A stretch of DNA of 64,000 nt from Tomocerus qinae (taxonomy: Eukaryota > Arthropoda > Collembola > Entomobryomorpha > Tomoceridae). The stretch spans positions 70,528,884 through 70,592,883 of the forward strand of contig CM034547.1 in NCBI GenBank assembly GCA_020055645.1. The letters run 5' to 3'. Position 1 is the stretch's first letter. Every line of letters begins with the position of its first letter. The notes under the pieces are model-generated. The model was not told the DNA's origin. It was given only the letters and a program-made list of their open reading frames with translations, and did not search any database. Below are positions 37,901 to 45,654 of the stretch, one piece after another. A program made the translations under genes and the position numbers.

Positions 37901-38778
37901 GGGAAAATCTCGTCCTCGCCATTCTCGCTTTTGACTGGGACTTCTAAATGACGATAAGCTGGAGGAGAGTCAAAGAGAACTCCGACTCCCAATTCTATGT
38001 AAATACTACATCCACAATCCTGACGCAAATGCTTTGTGAAGCCAAAATACTCGGCTCCAATTTTATCTGTATGCTTGGGCTATGCTTATACGGCCACATA
38101 ATAAATTCATGTAGCTAAGTGATCATATTCATTCATACGGTAGAAAGAGAGAGAGACGGACACATTTTTTATTAACGTGATGTTCAAGATGGCAATAGGA
38201 GATATTTAGGAGATGGATGCAATCCTCCTGTTCAACTTGTAATAAATATTTATTATGTTTGGTAGCGTGGAGGTGCGGCGGCGGAGGCTTAAGTCTGTTC
38301 GCATGGATTACTCGGAGATATTACTCAGAGAGAGTCTTATCTGAATCCTTCATCTATTCACAATTTATATCAGGATTCTCTGCCCCAGATTTATACTCCA
38401 ATTCTCGAGTAGCTAAACTATATTCCGTAATAAGTCCAGAGATACACGAGATTTCGGATTTGGAATGTTCATTACTTGAGTGTCTTTACGTAATCCCTTC
38501 TGCCTCTCAGCTCAAGAGCAAGTAGCATCATCTCTCAAAAGGGAGTTATGCATACAATAAGCCGGAGTCTGTATTATTAAACTGATCCTGAACACCATCA
38601 AATTAAAATCGGAGGGTATTTGATAATTTCAGGGGATTCCTTGGTTCTGGTTCATCTAATTTACTTAAATATTCTGTAGGTTATTGCAACGTACCTTAGT
38701 GAAATCCTTAGCCGTGGCCAGAGAATATTGTCTCCCACCACGAACTTTATTCTTGCTTCCTGGATCGGAAGTCGTCAT
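16837..38778 (-). CDS. Gene B: DPP4/DPP10-like type II membrane dipeptidyl peptidase, complete (14 exons, 922 aa)
   Basis: Joined on the - strand: 38695-38778, 35451-35664, 35179-35273, 30419-30546, 29161-29384, 28744-28901, 28489-28589, 27812-27935, 27322-27551, 23160-23849, 22060-22254, 19840-20006, 17225-17442, 16837-16977. The sum is 2769 bases, divisible by three. Layout: cytosolic tail 1-42, single membrane segment about 43-64, beta-propeller to about residue 670, then alpha/beta hydrolase. Key residues seen: YEEE 247-250, oxyanion Tyr684, Ser768 in GWSYGG, Asp851 and Asn853, and His883 (32 after Asp851, as in DPP4). The motif QRNWKGI before the anchor is typical of DPP6/DPP10 and insect omega-like proteins. 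Vertebrate DPP6/10 lack the catalytic Ser; this protein keeps it, so it should be an active peptidase. At 922 residues it is longer than DPP4 (766), mainly through a loop insert of about 90 residues. Lys159 stands where DPP4 has Arg125. Confidence 0.95.
17225..17442 (-). CDS. Gene B exon 13, catalytic aspartate
   Basis: Begins in phase 1 with D-T-T-Y-T-E-R-F-M-G (S1-pocket region; DPP4 Tyr666 is Phe811 here) and reads LIMHGTADDNVHYQH with Asp851. It ends with CAA before GTAAGT, phase 0. Confidence 0.95.
17651..18117. mobile_element. MITE-like element with long terminal inverted repeats, 467 bp
   Basis: The left end, starting GTTGCAGTTAAAGGAGACAT, is matched in reverse complement by the right end, GTTGCCGTTAAAGGAGACAT. 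The match continues, with small gaps, for about 90 bases on each side and includes GTGCACAT, AACTAGC and GTTATGTGGA. The interior is non-coding. No transposase is present, so it is a non-autonomous DNA element. The flanks are AT-rich and I cannot fix the target duplication. It sits in the gene B intron 17443-19839. Confidence 0.8.
19018..19236. mobile_element. Possible short inverted-repeat element
   Basis: CTTCGGAAGTA (19018-19028) is matched in inverse by TACTTCTGAAG (19226-19236). A second inner pair, ACTCAAAA (19051-19058) and TTTTGAGT (19208-19215), lies in the same order. The size fits a small MITE, but the repeats are short. Confidence 0.35.
19840..20006 (-). CDS. Gene B exon 12, catalytic serine
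   Basis: Contains IAVWGWSYGGYVTALIL; the Ser768 codon is the complement of 19946-19948. It ends with APVTKWEFY plus one base before GTAAGC. Phase 2 in and phase 1 out, as in gene A. Confidence 0.95.
22060..22254 (-). CDS. Gene B exon 11, oxyanion Tyr and hydrolase core
   Basis: After TTTCACAG it completes Val and reads YGGPGSQLV, then VAQVDGRGTGYQGE and ends DQIEVM. It is 195 bases, equal to gene A. The donor is GTTTGT, an uncommon but acceptable GT site. Confidence 0.94.
23160..23849 (-). CDS. Gene B exon 10, propeller end with large low-complexity insert
   Basis: The largest exon (690 bases, residues 454-682). YYIAAPLGKPGQRHLYRASE leads to CLTC (Cys486, Cys489). An insert rich in Ser, Pro, Glu and Lys with a His5 run (526-530) follows as far as Cys588. 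The normal strand pair Cys588 to Cys606 comes next (18 apart, as in DPP4), then RLFLPPGLREEEE. The DPP4 loop has 6 residues where this has 98. Gene A has an intron inside the equivalent region; here it is absent. It ends before GTAAGT in phase 2. Confidence 0.94.
25670..25803. mobile_element. Possible hAT-like terminal fragment
   Basis: The right end, GGCTGCGGCCCTG, is identical to the right end of the element at 5427-5803. A weak partner, CAGGCCGCAG, lies at 25670. The interior is unrelated and there is no visible target duplication. Confidence 0.3.
26171..26189. repeat. (GAGT)n microsatellite
   Basis: GTGAGTGAGTGAGTGAGTG, seen directly in a gene B intron. Confidence 0.85.
27322..27551 (-). 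CDS. Gene B exon 9, propeller
   Basis: After ATTTCAG it reads IHTVKSGVDGWLDFP and later VTRGPYEVTQLVAWDQSN. Phase 0 in, phase 2 out before GTAAGC, matching gene A exon e. Confidence 0.93.
27812..27935 (-). CDS. Gene B exon 8, propeller
   Basis: Reads DHYVARVRWVDNEQVVV and WMNRHQNMSIIS, the family's 'W-x-N-R-x-Q-N-x-S-I' strand. It is 124 bases, as in gene A. The donor is GTTAGT. Confidence 0.93.
28489..28589 (-). CDS. Gene B exon 7, propeller
   Basis: Starts after ATTCGCAG with AGTNNPEVTLYAVNLG, the A-G-x-x-N-P signature. It is 101 bases, as in gene A. It ends in phase 2 before GTGATC (weak donor). Confidence 0.93.
28744..28901 (-). CDS. Gene B exon 6, Glu-Glu motif
   Basis: Completes Glu249 and gives Glu250, the pair equivalent to DPP4 Glu205/Glu206 that holds the substrate N-terminus. 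It continues WASPDGQYLLYASFNDT and ends LRYPK before GTATGA. Confidence 0.94.
29161..29384 (-). CDS. Gene B exon 5, propeller
   Basis: Uses the acceptor AATGCAG. A second AG seven bases on would break the frame. Contains LQFAAWGPEGNSLVFIFQN and IYNGIPDWIYE, and ends in phase 1 before GTACCA, the site where gene A has GC instead of GT. Confidence 0.93.
30419..30546 (-). CDS. Gene B exon 4, propeller
   Basis: Reads RQLNANRFSVSKDRRFI, then VWKHSFLAKYTIYD. Lys159 aligns with DPP4 Arg125, which touches the substrate. It starts after ATTACAG and ends before GTAAGT in phase 2. Confidence 0.93.
30547..35178 (-). other. Gene B intron of 4.6 kb
   Basis: The largest intron of the gene. It contains one copy of a short dispersed repeat (33779-33809). 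No exon or RNA gene is recognised. Confidence 0.6.
33779..33809 (+). repeat. Short dispersed repeat, copy 1
   Basis: TGCCATACAAAATTCCTGTG followed by TTTGCCATAC is shared, with three small differences, with 56043-56073. Both lie in non-coding DNA and are probably remnants of one mobile family. Confidence 0.5.
35179..35273 (-). CDS. Gene B exon 3, first propeller strands
   Basis: Completes Glu100 and reads NELMFRDYLGGLSVLNAET, ending VANTTF before GTAAGT, phase 0. It joins to RQLNA of the next exon, a pattern common in the family. Confidence 0.92.
35451..35664 (-). CDS. Gene B exon 2, membrane anchor
   Basis: Encodes ELVAATPSQRNWKGI followed by about 22 uninterrupted hydrophobic residues (LIALLVICAVCGLILFSIYL), then the stalk and the first strand ending TWIS plus one base. 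This is a type II signal anchor in DPP6/DPP10 style. It starts after AATGCAG; the donor is GTCATA. Confidence 0.94.
35665..38694 (-). other. Gene B first intron, 3.0 kb
   Basis: Holds an 11-bp perfect hairpin (35834-35893) and, on the opposite strand, a stop-free run of 226 codons (36941-37621) without recognisable similarity. Alternative first exons are common in this gene family and could lie here, but I could not identify one. Confidence 0.55.
35834..35893. repeat. Hairpin with 11-bp perfect stem
   Basis: ATTGCTTTTAA (35834-35844) and TTAAAAGCAAT (35883-35893) are exact inverse copies around a 38-base loop. The loop begins GGCTGCCTTGCCGAG, resembling the terminal repeats of the element at 4855-5263. 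Confidence 0.6.
38695..38778 (-). CDS. Gene B exon 1, start codon and cytosolic tail
   Basis: ATG (complement of 38776-38778) opens 28 codons, MTTSDPGSKNKVRGGRQYSL and on to KDFTK, before GTACGT. An in-frame TAA lies 12 bases upstream, and position -3 is A, a good initiation context. The basic cytosolic tail fits a type II protein. Confidence 0.85.
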
Positions 38779-41700
38779 CCTCCTCTCTTACACCAAAAAT
38801 TCATAAACCAACCGTAGGATTATACTACTACAAGGCTACATAAACACACATCTCTGCCTCCGAGTACACGAAATTAACGTTCCTACACTTCCTACACTTT
38901 ATTTACCCCATCATTATTGCTATCAGCAATGATGTAGGTACTACAGGGTAACAGTTGGGTAGAGATGCCTCACTCCCGCATCTCCACTCTGACAACACGG
39001 GTAAATATCACCGTCGGATATACCATGATGAGATTTGCGAGAAATGAGATGGTTGGATGCGAGTGAATAGCAGTTGTTTAGTTAGGATGTTAATTAATGT
39101 CGGAGTTGCATAGGAGAGAGATCCTCGAGAGAATTAGAATTGACAGTGATTAGGGACGAGAGTGGCGGGGCTGGGGAGATGATTGGCTCGTTGCGACATT
39201 CGGAGAAAGTAGAGGCAGAGAAGTAATTTGATTGAAGAGGATTGGTTTCGTCTGAGTGGACCTTGGATACGTGAGACGGAGGAGGACGAAATGAGAAGCG
39301 AGTGTCTGATGGCAGTCTTTAAAATCAACACAAAGAGTTGTTTGCAAGGCTCTTCACCTAATTCAATTTGAGTGCGAAGGGAAGACGGAGAAAGCACATA
39401 AATTAAATCAACTCGGAGCCGGTTGAGTAAATCAAACAGAATTTCGTCCTCTAGCCCCGCCTGTCTCAATCCCACACGTAAACAAAGAACAAAGTCCCCT
39501 CCATTACTTCCTCATAACAAGGCACATAATGAGAAAAGGCGCAAAATCCTTCTCAGAAATTGCGAAAAGAGTTCGTTCCTTATTCACTTCCCATGCTTTC
39601 CTTTCCTACTCAACCCTCGTTTTCTCTCCGACTATAAATTTCACTTAGCTCTTGTCACATTATCGCCAGGAGTATCCAATTCCTCACAGATTCGAACATT
39701 GCGCGGCGATAAGGAAAGTGCTGACTGGACACTCTGGCTTCTGACTCGGAGCCAAATGCAATTGAATAATGGATGCTCTCCTCTGTCTTCACAGAGACAT
39801 AATTCAAGGCTATCAATAAGATACCTGACACCACTTACGCGTCAATAACGAGCCCTCCACACCTAATCGCCTCCTCTTGTGTCAAACACTCTACACAGCT
39901 GTGTTTGTTAGCACTTCCGAGACAACTCCATGTAATAACAGACAAAACACTACGGAGAAATGACTTTCACCACAACAGAGGAGAGACGCGAAAAGTTGTT
40001 GACTGACTGGGTGCAGAGCGCCGACTGCTCTACTTATCCCTGTTAGCAGAGAGAGAGAGAGGGAGGTAAGAAATGATGAAGAGAGGAGACTGGAGAAAAG
40101 TCAGGAGATAGTTGAGGTACCCCGGAGAGAAAGGTGCAGTGGAGGAGTTGCGATGAGTTAGTTGTCACAGTTGGGTGAGTCTAGCCAGGAGTTGCAGGTT
40201 GGAAAGGACAATGCCCGTCGAAATAAGTGAAAGTCAGTTTCTTTCACTGGGAGAGACAGACGAAAGTGTGTGAACAACAAATGTTGTTTGTTAGAGGAGA
40301 AAGAAAAGAATTGGGACTGAGGGAATTGAGAGCGTCTTTCTTTCGAGGAGAGGAGTTGGCAGATCCGGGAGATTTGCAGTGTGATAGCAGAATGGCAGAA
40401 AGTGAGTGAGTGAGTGAGTGAGAAGCTGCAGATCGAGTTCTTCCAACTCACACTTTCTCTCTAACAAAGTGCGTGTGCTTTCCCTCCCTCTCCCAACCGA
40501 AACGGCACACGCTCAACCTCCCCACCTTTGCTTTCCCCAACTCGCCTCCAACATCTCGGGACGGCGGCACTGGGACTTCACATCCCACAACTACATATAC
40601 AGCCACTACGACGTAGATCCACCACTATACTATAATATATCACCTACTAGCCTACTACTACTACTACTATGTGTATAGTATACCTCGACTGCCCTTATAC
40701 CACAGAAATACCTTTCCCACTTGGCCTGCATTCATCCCTCCTTCATTCCCCAGATTGCTCTGTGCTGATGCACTCATTCAGTGACTCTGGCAGGCCTTCC
40801 ATGTTCGTGCACAGAAAGCTCAAGGAAGTCATCTCCTTCTGAGTGTCACACACCAGACTTGTCTCTCCTTTCTTCAGTAGTAAGCATATCAAAGTGAGAC
40901 GCAATCTTACACTAATAGAGACTTAACAAAAATCTGCCACGTCCAGGGAAAATATTTTCACGTTGAGGCTCCACGTAACGAACGTGTAATGTTAACTTAT
41001 TTGATACAATTTACATGGCCATATTAACGAATCCGGCGGACTTTACTAAAATATAAAGTTCTTTGGCTACATTAACTAACCAAATAGAATTTATAATAGC
41101 CAAGTTTATTACCAATATTTTATAACGATTGAGAAGCTTTGATATTAATACATTGTCAAACCAGATTAATTGTATGTCATGATTCCTATTATAATATTAT
41201 ATGTACCACAATGCCAGAAAACCAATTATCAAGTATGGACTAAACTTATGGCTTTGGCAGCAGAAAAGACTGCCATCCAAGAAGTTGTGGCACTAGGGGA
41301 AAAATAAAATTCTATGTACGTTGTGAGACCTACGCCCGAAGTTTGTTAAGTCTCTAATATGCATGCACGGCCTTCCTCCAATGCTGAAAATTAATTATCC
41401 ATGTCAAACGGGTGTAAAAAGGCAACGGTATGTTGTTTTAAAAGACCATCCTTGTGCTACAAAAAGAAATCATGTAGGTACTCCAAATTAGGAACACACA
41501 TTATGGATGCAAAAAGTGTGCCCACAGACAGACGAAGAGAAGATCCATGATGAAATAATACCGCTACCTTTTAATAAGCAAATAAGCCGGCCTGTCGTGG
41601 CGTGTCTATTTAAGTCGAGGAGTCCATTCCACGTTCCTCAGACTTTTTAGTTTTCCTAACTGCTGGCTAAACTACGCTCAGCTACTTATTATTATATTTT

Positions 41701-43995
41701 ATTAGGTGAGGTGCGGAATTGGAGTGAACGTACTTTGGTTCTCCTTCGTAGACACAAACACAAACTGGTACGTAATAAGAAGGCTAAACAGCTTCTCATT
41801 TGACAAAGGCTGTCTGTTTCATGCTGATGGGTTCCGTTCGAGGATGAACTCTCCTCCTGATGGCTTATGGCTGCCAGGGTTCTTTTCACACATACAAATA
41901 AATTGTGAACCATCCTCGTGGGATAAATTGGCCAAAATGGCTACTTGGCCATTTGGGCCAATTTTTGCCACGATCGTTGGATGGGTTAACATTACAAATA
42001 TTTTCTCTGCATCAGTATGGCTTCCTTGGTTTGATTCTTGGGTGAAAAGTGGAGAATATGAAACACTGAGTTCAGTTCTTAGTTTACTCTAAGCTGTGCA
42101 TATTACTTTTTTGCTGAAACACTCCCACTGACTTTCATAATTTGATCCAGGCACTAGTAGTCTGTTCAAAGCCCATACTCACAAATTTTATATGCACCGT
42201 CCTACGTGATTTGCCTGGATTAGCTAACTGACTTTCCACATCAGACACAGACGCCTCTTTCTTCCATAACACTTTTCCCTTTTAATGAGGCTCTTTCGTC
42301 AAAGAGCAGATGCGACCTTTCAGAGTAGACTTCAAACACTCTCTCACTGAAAAATGTTGAAATATGCACCAAATGAACGTTAATCCTTTCGGAGAAAGTG
42401 GTGAAAGAACAATCGAGAAATTCCGAAAGAGCGACCACAGGGAGATGTCTGTTAGACCAACTCCTGGAAGGAACTACCAAAAGTTGATACTCCTGTCCAC
42501 ACACGATAACTGGGCTACATTTCTAAATGGCCATTTACTCATGGTCGTCATTAAACACGTTTTGTTGCTATAATCATATGAGAAATCATAAAATGCGGTG
42601 CTGTGCTGCAGTTACGTTTTGTTAGTCGAACAGAATATTTGGATAATGGTTGTGGCATGCAGTGGAGAAGTATTTAATGGAAGTTTATGCAGAGCAATAA
42701 CATAACTGGAATTAGGCAGGCAGAGGAAGAAATGGTCACCATCAACTTAGCTTGCATGTCAATTCCAATAAGAATCTTTACCACTCCGTCGCAGTGGCTA
42801 ATAAAACGATCTTTACGGGGCCATTAAATCTAGAGTGAGATAATCCCATTAGTTACAGTACACTGAAAGAAACTAACTTAAACATACTCTTTCCCTTGAA
42901 ATATAATCCCCATTTGGTATAGGCCTAAGGCTAACTGACACTAATACTTAGTATGAGATTGATTCTGCATTAAATAATATGTGATCGAAATTGAATTACT
43001 TGCCCTGCAAGATGGAACTGAGTGTCGCTCTTAAGTAGCTCAACTCAGCTATACCTTACTTTATTCAGGCAGGAAATTATAAGCTGGGAATTCATTGAAA
43101 CGACAATTGCAAGTGACATGCTCTGAGCTATGGCCTACGAGTGCCGTATAAATGCTTTTAAACGAGTACAAGGATATATTATGTGTGTACTGCTATTGTA
43201 ATTCGTACGTAGTATAGATAGGTATTTGAGATACAATTCCCTCGCCTAAAGTCTGCAGTGGCCGTAAAAGTGCTAAATGGCAACTCCAATCAATCCGTGC
43301 ATGATTCGCACTAATAAATAAAGAAACGTAATTAACTTTCCTATCAGAGTCGATCAGCGACAGGAAAGGGGAGAACCGGTTAAGGGCACATATTGCAATT
43401 TGAAATTTGACTTATGGCTCATAGAAATAGAGCCTCAATAATCAGTACACTCATAGATTTATTAGTGGCAAAGGTCATACAGGAGTCTTGAAAATGGGGT
43501 TTTTTCCGTTTGGTAGATATTTGGTTGTGACCTCTGGTACTTTTAACACGTAATTGTATACGCGAATGGTTTTATACGGGGATTTCTAATGAAAACGGTC
43601 ATGGCTCATAAACTTAAAGAGTCCATATTTTTATGATATGTTGGGGAACATAACCTGAATTTGTTGTATCATTTTCAAAAATGGGGTTTTCTTTGTTCAG
43701 GAGGAATTAATTTTTTAATACCAAAAAAATGATTTGGAATCAAAAGAATAAGTTTTACATAGCATATTTGTGTTGCCATAAGTGTATACATATACAGGGT
43801 GTATGAAAAGAACTAGGATTATAGGTTGGTGAAAAGAAAACGTCTTAAGACATTTGGACCCCCTGAGCAGAATCACTTAGTACCTAGTGTGTTATGTATA
43901 TGTGTACAAAAAATACATGCAAACTCAACCAAGGTAATTCAATGTCAATTATTTCCGAACTCCAAGTGAGGACAATTTACAGCATAAATATGAAT
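38779..43995. other. Upstream region of gene B, no gene recognised
   Basis: Should contain the gene B promoter and 5' UTR. It is richer in G+C around 39.1-40.6 kb, with GA-rich tracts (40047-40063) and GAGT repeats (40401-40422) that could bind GAGA-type factors; this is inference only. Several open frames here show no protein features I trust. Confidence 0.4.
40401..40422. repeat. (GAGT)n microsatellite
   Basis: About five GAGT units, about 1.6 kb upstream of the gene B start codon. Confidence 0.85.
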
Positions 43996-44244
43996 AAAAC
44001 CTACAGCAAGCCGTAACAGAAGCTCGCCTGAGTAAAGGGGACCGTGTGCACATCTTTGGTATAATAATAGTGGAAAAGATACATTAACAGAAAATCAAAA
44101 ACCTACGGCAAGCCGTAACAGAAGCTCGCCTGAGTGAAGGGGACCGTGTGCACATTTTTTGGTGGAACAATAATAGAAATACATTTATTTTGATTAGTAA
44201 ATTGTTATTCAAATTAGTTTAATATTAATCTGTTTTGATTTAAA

Positions 44245-44600
44245 TAGAATAATATTGACTATTAAAATCAACAGAAAATCAAAATAGATTAATATTGACT
44301 ATTAAAATCGACAGAAAATCAAAATAGATTATAATTGACTATTAAATCAACAGAAAATCAAAATAGATTAATATTGACTATTAAAATCAACAGAAAATCA
44401 AAATAGATTGATGTTGACTATTAAAATCTACAGAAAATCAAAATAGATTACTCTTGACTATCAAAATCTACAGAAAATCAAAATAGATTACTCTTGACTA
44501 TCAAAATCTACAGAAAATCTAAATTGAATGATACTAACCATCAAAATTAAAAGGAAATCAAAATCGGTTAATGTTGACTCTAAAAATCAAAAGATTATAA
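44245..44600 (+). repeat. 40-bp tandem array, left arm
   Basis: The unit is of the form AATATTGACTATTAAAATCA then ACAGAAAATCAAAATAGATT, repeated about nine times with point changes and decay at the 3' end. Confidence 0.85.
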
Positions 44601-44864
44601 TTCTGAGTAATTATAACTTTTGGATTATTCTATAAGCTGCCAGAATAAGGCAGCTTATAGAACTTTGTCTTCATTTTGATAGTCAAAGTGGAAAATGGGC
44701 ATTAAGAAAGTTCAATTGCGTTTCCTATAAATTGTGTAAAATATTTCACTCCGCTTCTACCAAATTTAAAATTTTATAATAAAGCAAATAAAACCAGAAA
44801 TAACTATTAGACGATAGAAATAAATCTATTTTGGATTTACGTTCATTTGCAGTCAAATTTCCAT

Positions 44865-45118
44865 TTTTCGATTTCCTTTTAATTTTGATAGTTATTGGTA
44901 ACCGATTTTAATTTTCTGTAGATTTTGAAACTCATAACAAATCAAATTTGAATATCTGTTGATTTTCATAGTCAACAATAATTAATTTTGATATTCTGTT
45001 GATTTTCATAGTCAAAATTAATCAATTTTGATTTTTAGTTGATTTTAATAGTCAACGTTAACCCATTTTGATTTTCTGTTGATTTTCAGTCAACAATTAT
45101 CAATTTTGATTTTCTGCA
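44865..45118 (-). repeat. 40-bp tandem array, right arm (inverted)
   Basis: The same unit in reverse complement (GATTTTCTGTTGATTTTCAT, AGTCAACAATTAATTTT-like), about six diverged copies. Confidence 0.8.
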
Positions 45119-45173
45119 TAATGATTACGCTCGGTTTTCTGTTTCGTGCGAGTACTTTTCGTCTACCAAAATG

Positions 45174-45602
45174 TGTACTGTTGACTCACAGCTTTCGTAT
45201 ACTTTTTCAAATTCTGACCACACTCAAAAGAATTGATACATTCAGTGCTCACTGTTTAAAGTATAATAAAACATTTTGTTGCTTTAAATTATACTCTTCC
45301 GATACTCGGTTCTCTGTCACCCTGTCTACGAATATGATTTCAACGTAAAATAAAATGAGTTTCCGATAATGTAAAACTCTTATTTGCATTATCTTACCAT
45401 AATTGCACAACTATTCACCATTGAGAGCATTGTTACATGAAATGTTACCCCTTGGGGTAGTAACTAGGGAGCATATAGAATTTGATTATGAATCTCTGCA
45501 ATTTCATTGGCTAATCGAAAAAAATTTCGACCAATCAGAATCGTTTTTGAGTGTGGTCAGAATTTGAAAAAGTATACGAAAACTCTGCGAGGCAACAGTA
45601 CA
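45174..45602. mobile_element. Inner inverted-repeat element with 56-58 bp arms
   Basis: TGTACTGTTGACTCACAG to CACACTCAAAA (45174-45229) is matched in inverse by 45545-45602 with about 90% identity and one 2-base gap. The right arm abuts the terminal module of the larger element, so it is either nested in it or part of it. Confidence 0.65.
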
Positions 45603-45654
45603 CGGTAACCTTTACTCAGGCGAGCTTCTGTTACGGCTTTCTGTAGGTTTTTTT

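Larger units (their letters stand above)
43996..45654. mobile_element. Foldback-type repeat element with opposed tandem arms
   Basis: Two direct copies of the terminal module (from 43996 and from 44097) stand at the left and one inverted copy (45603-45654, ending CTGTAGGTTT) at the right. Inside the left arm are about nine 40-bp tandem units (44245-44600); inside the right arm about six units in reverse orientation (44865-45118). The middle has a perfect CTATAAGCTGCC/GGCAGCTTATAG hairpin near 44630. No long open frame is present. It would fold into one large hairpin. Confidence 0.75.

Noticed and set aside
39134..39848. Open frames of 113 and 141 codons upstream of gene B
   Set aside because: They overlap on opposite strands, start at non-ATG codons or lack domains, and follow a local rise in G+C.
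41692..42092. Open frames on both strands; one - strand frame contains a short FICMCEK string like the end of a C-type lectin domain
   Set aside because: The Trp, Gly and other Cys positions of the lectin fold are missing, and several frames are open here, so the match is probably chance.
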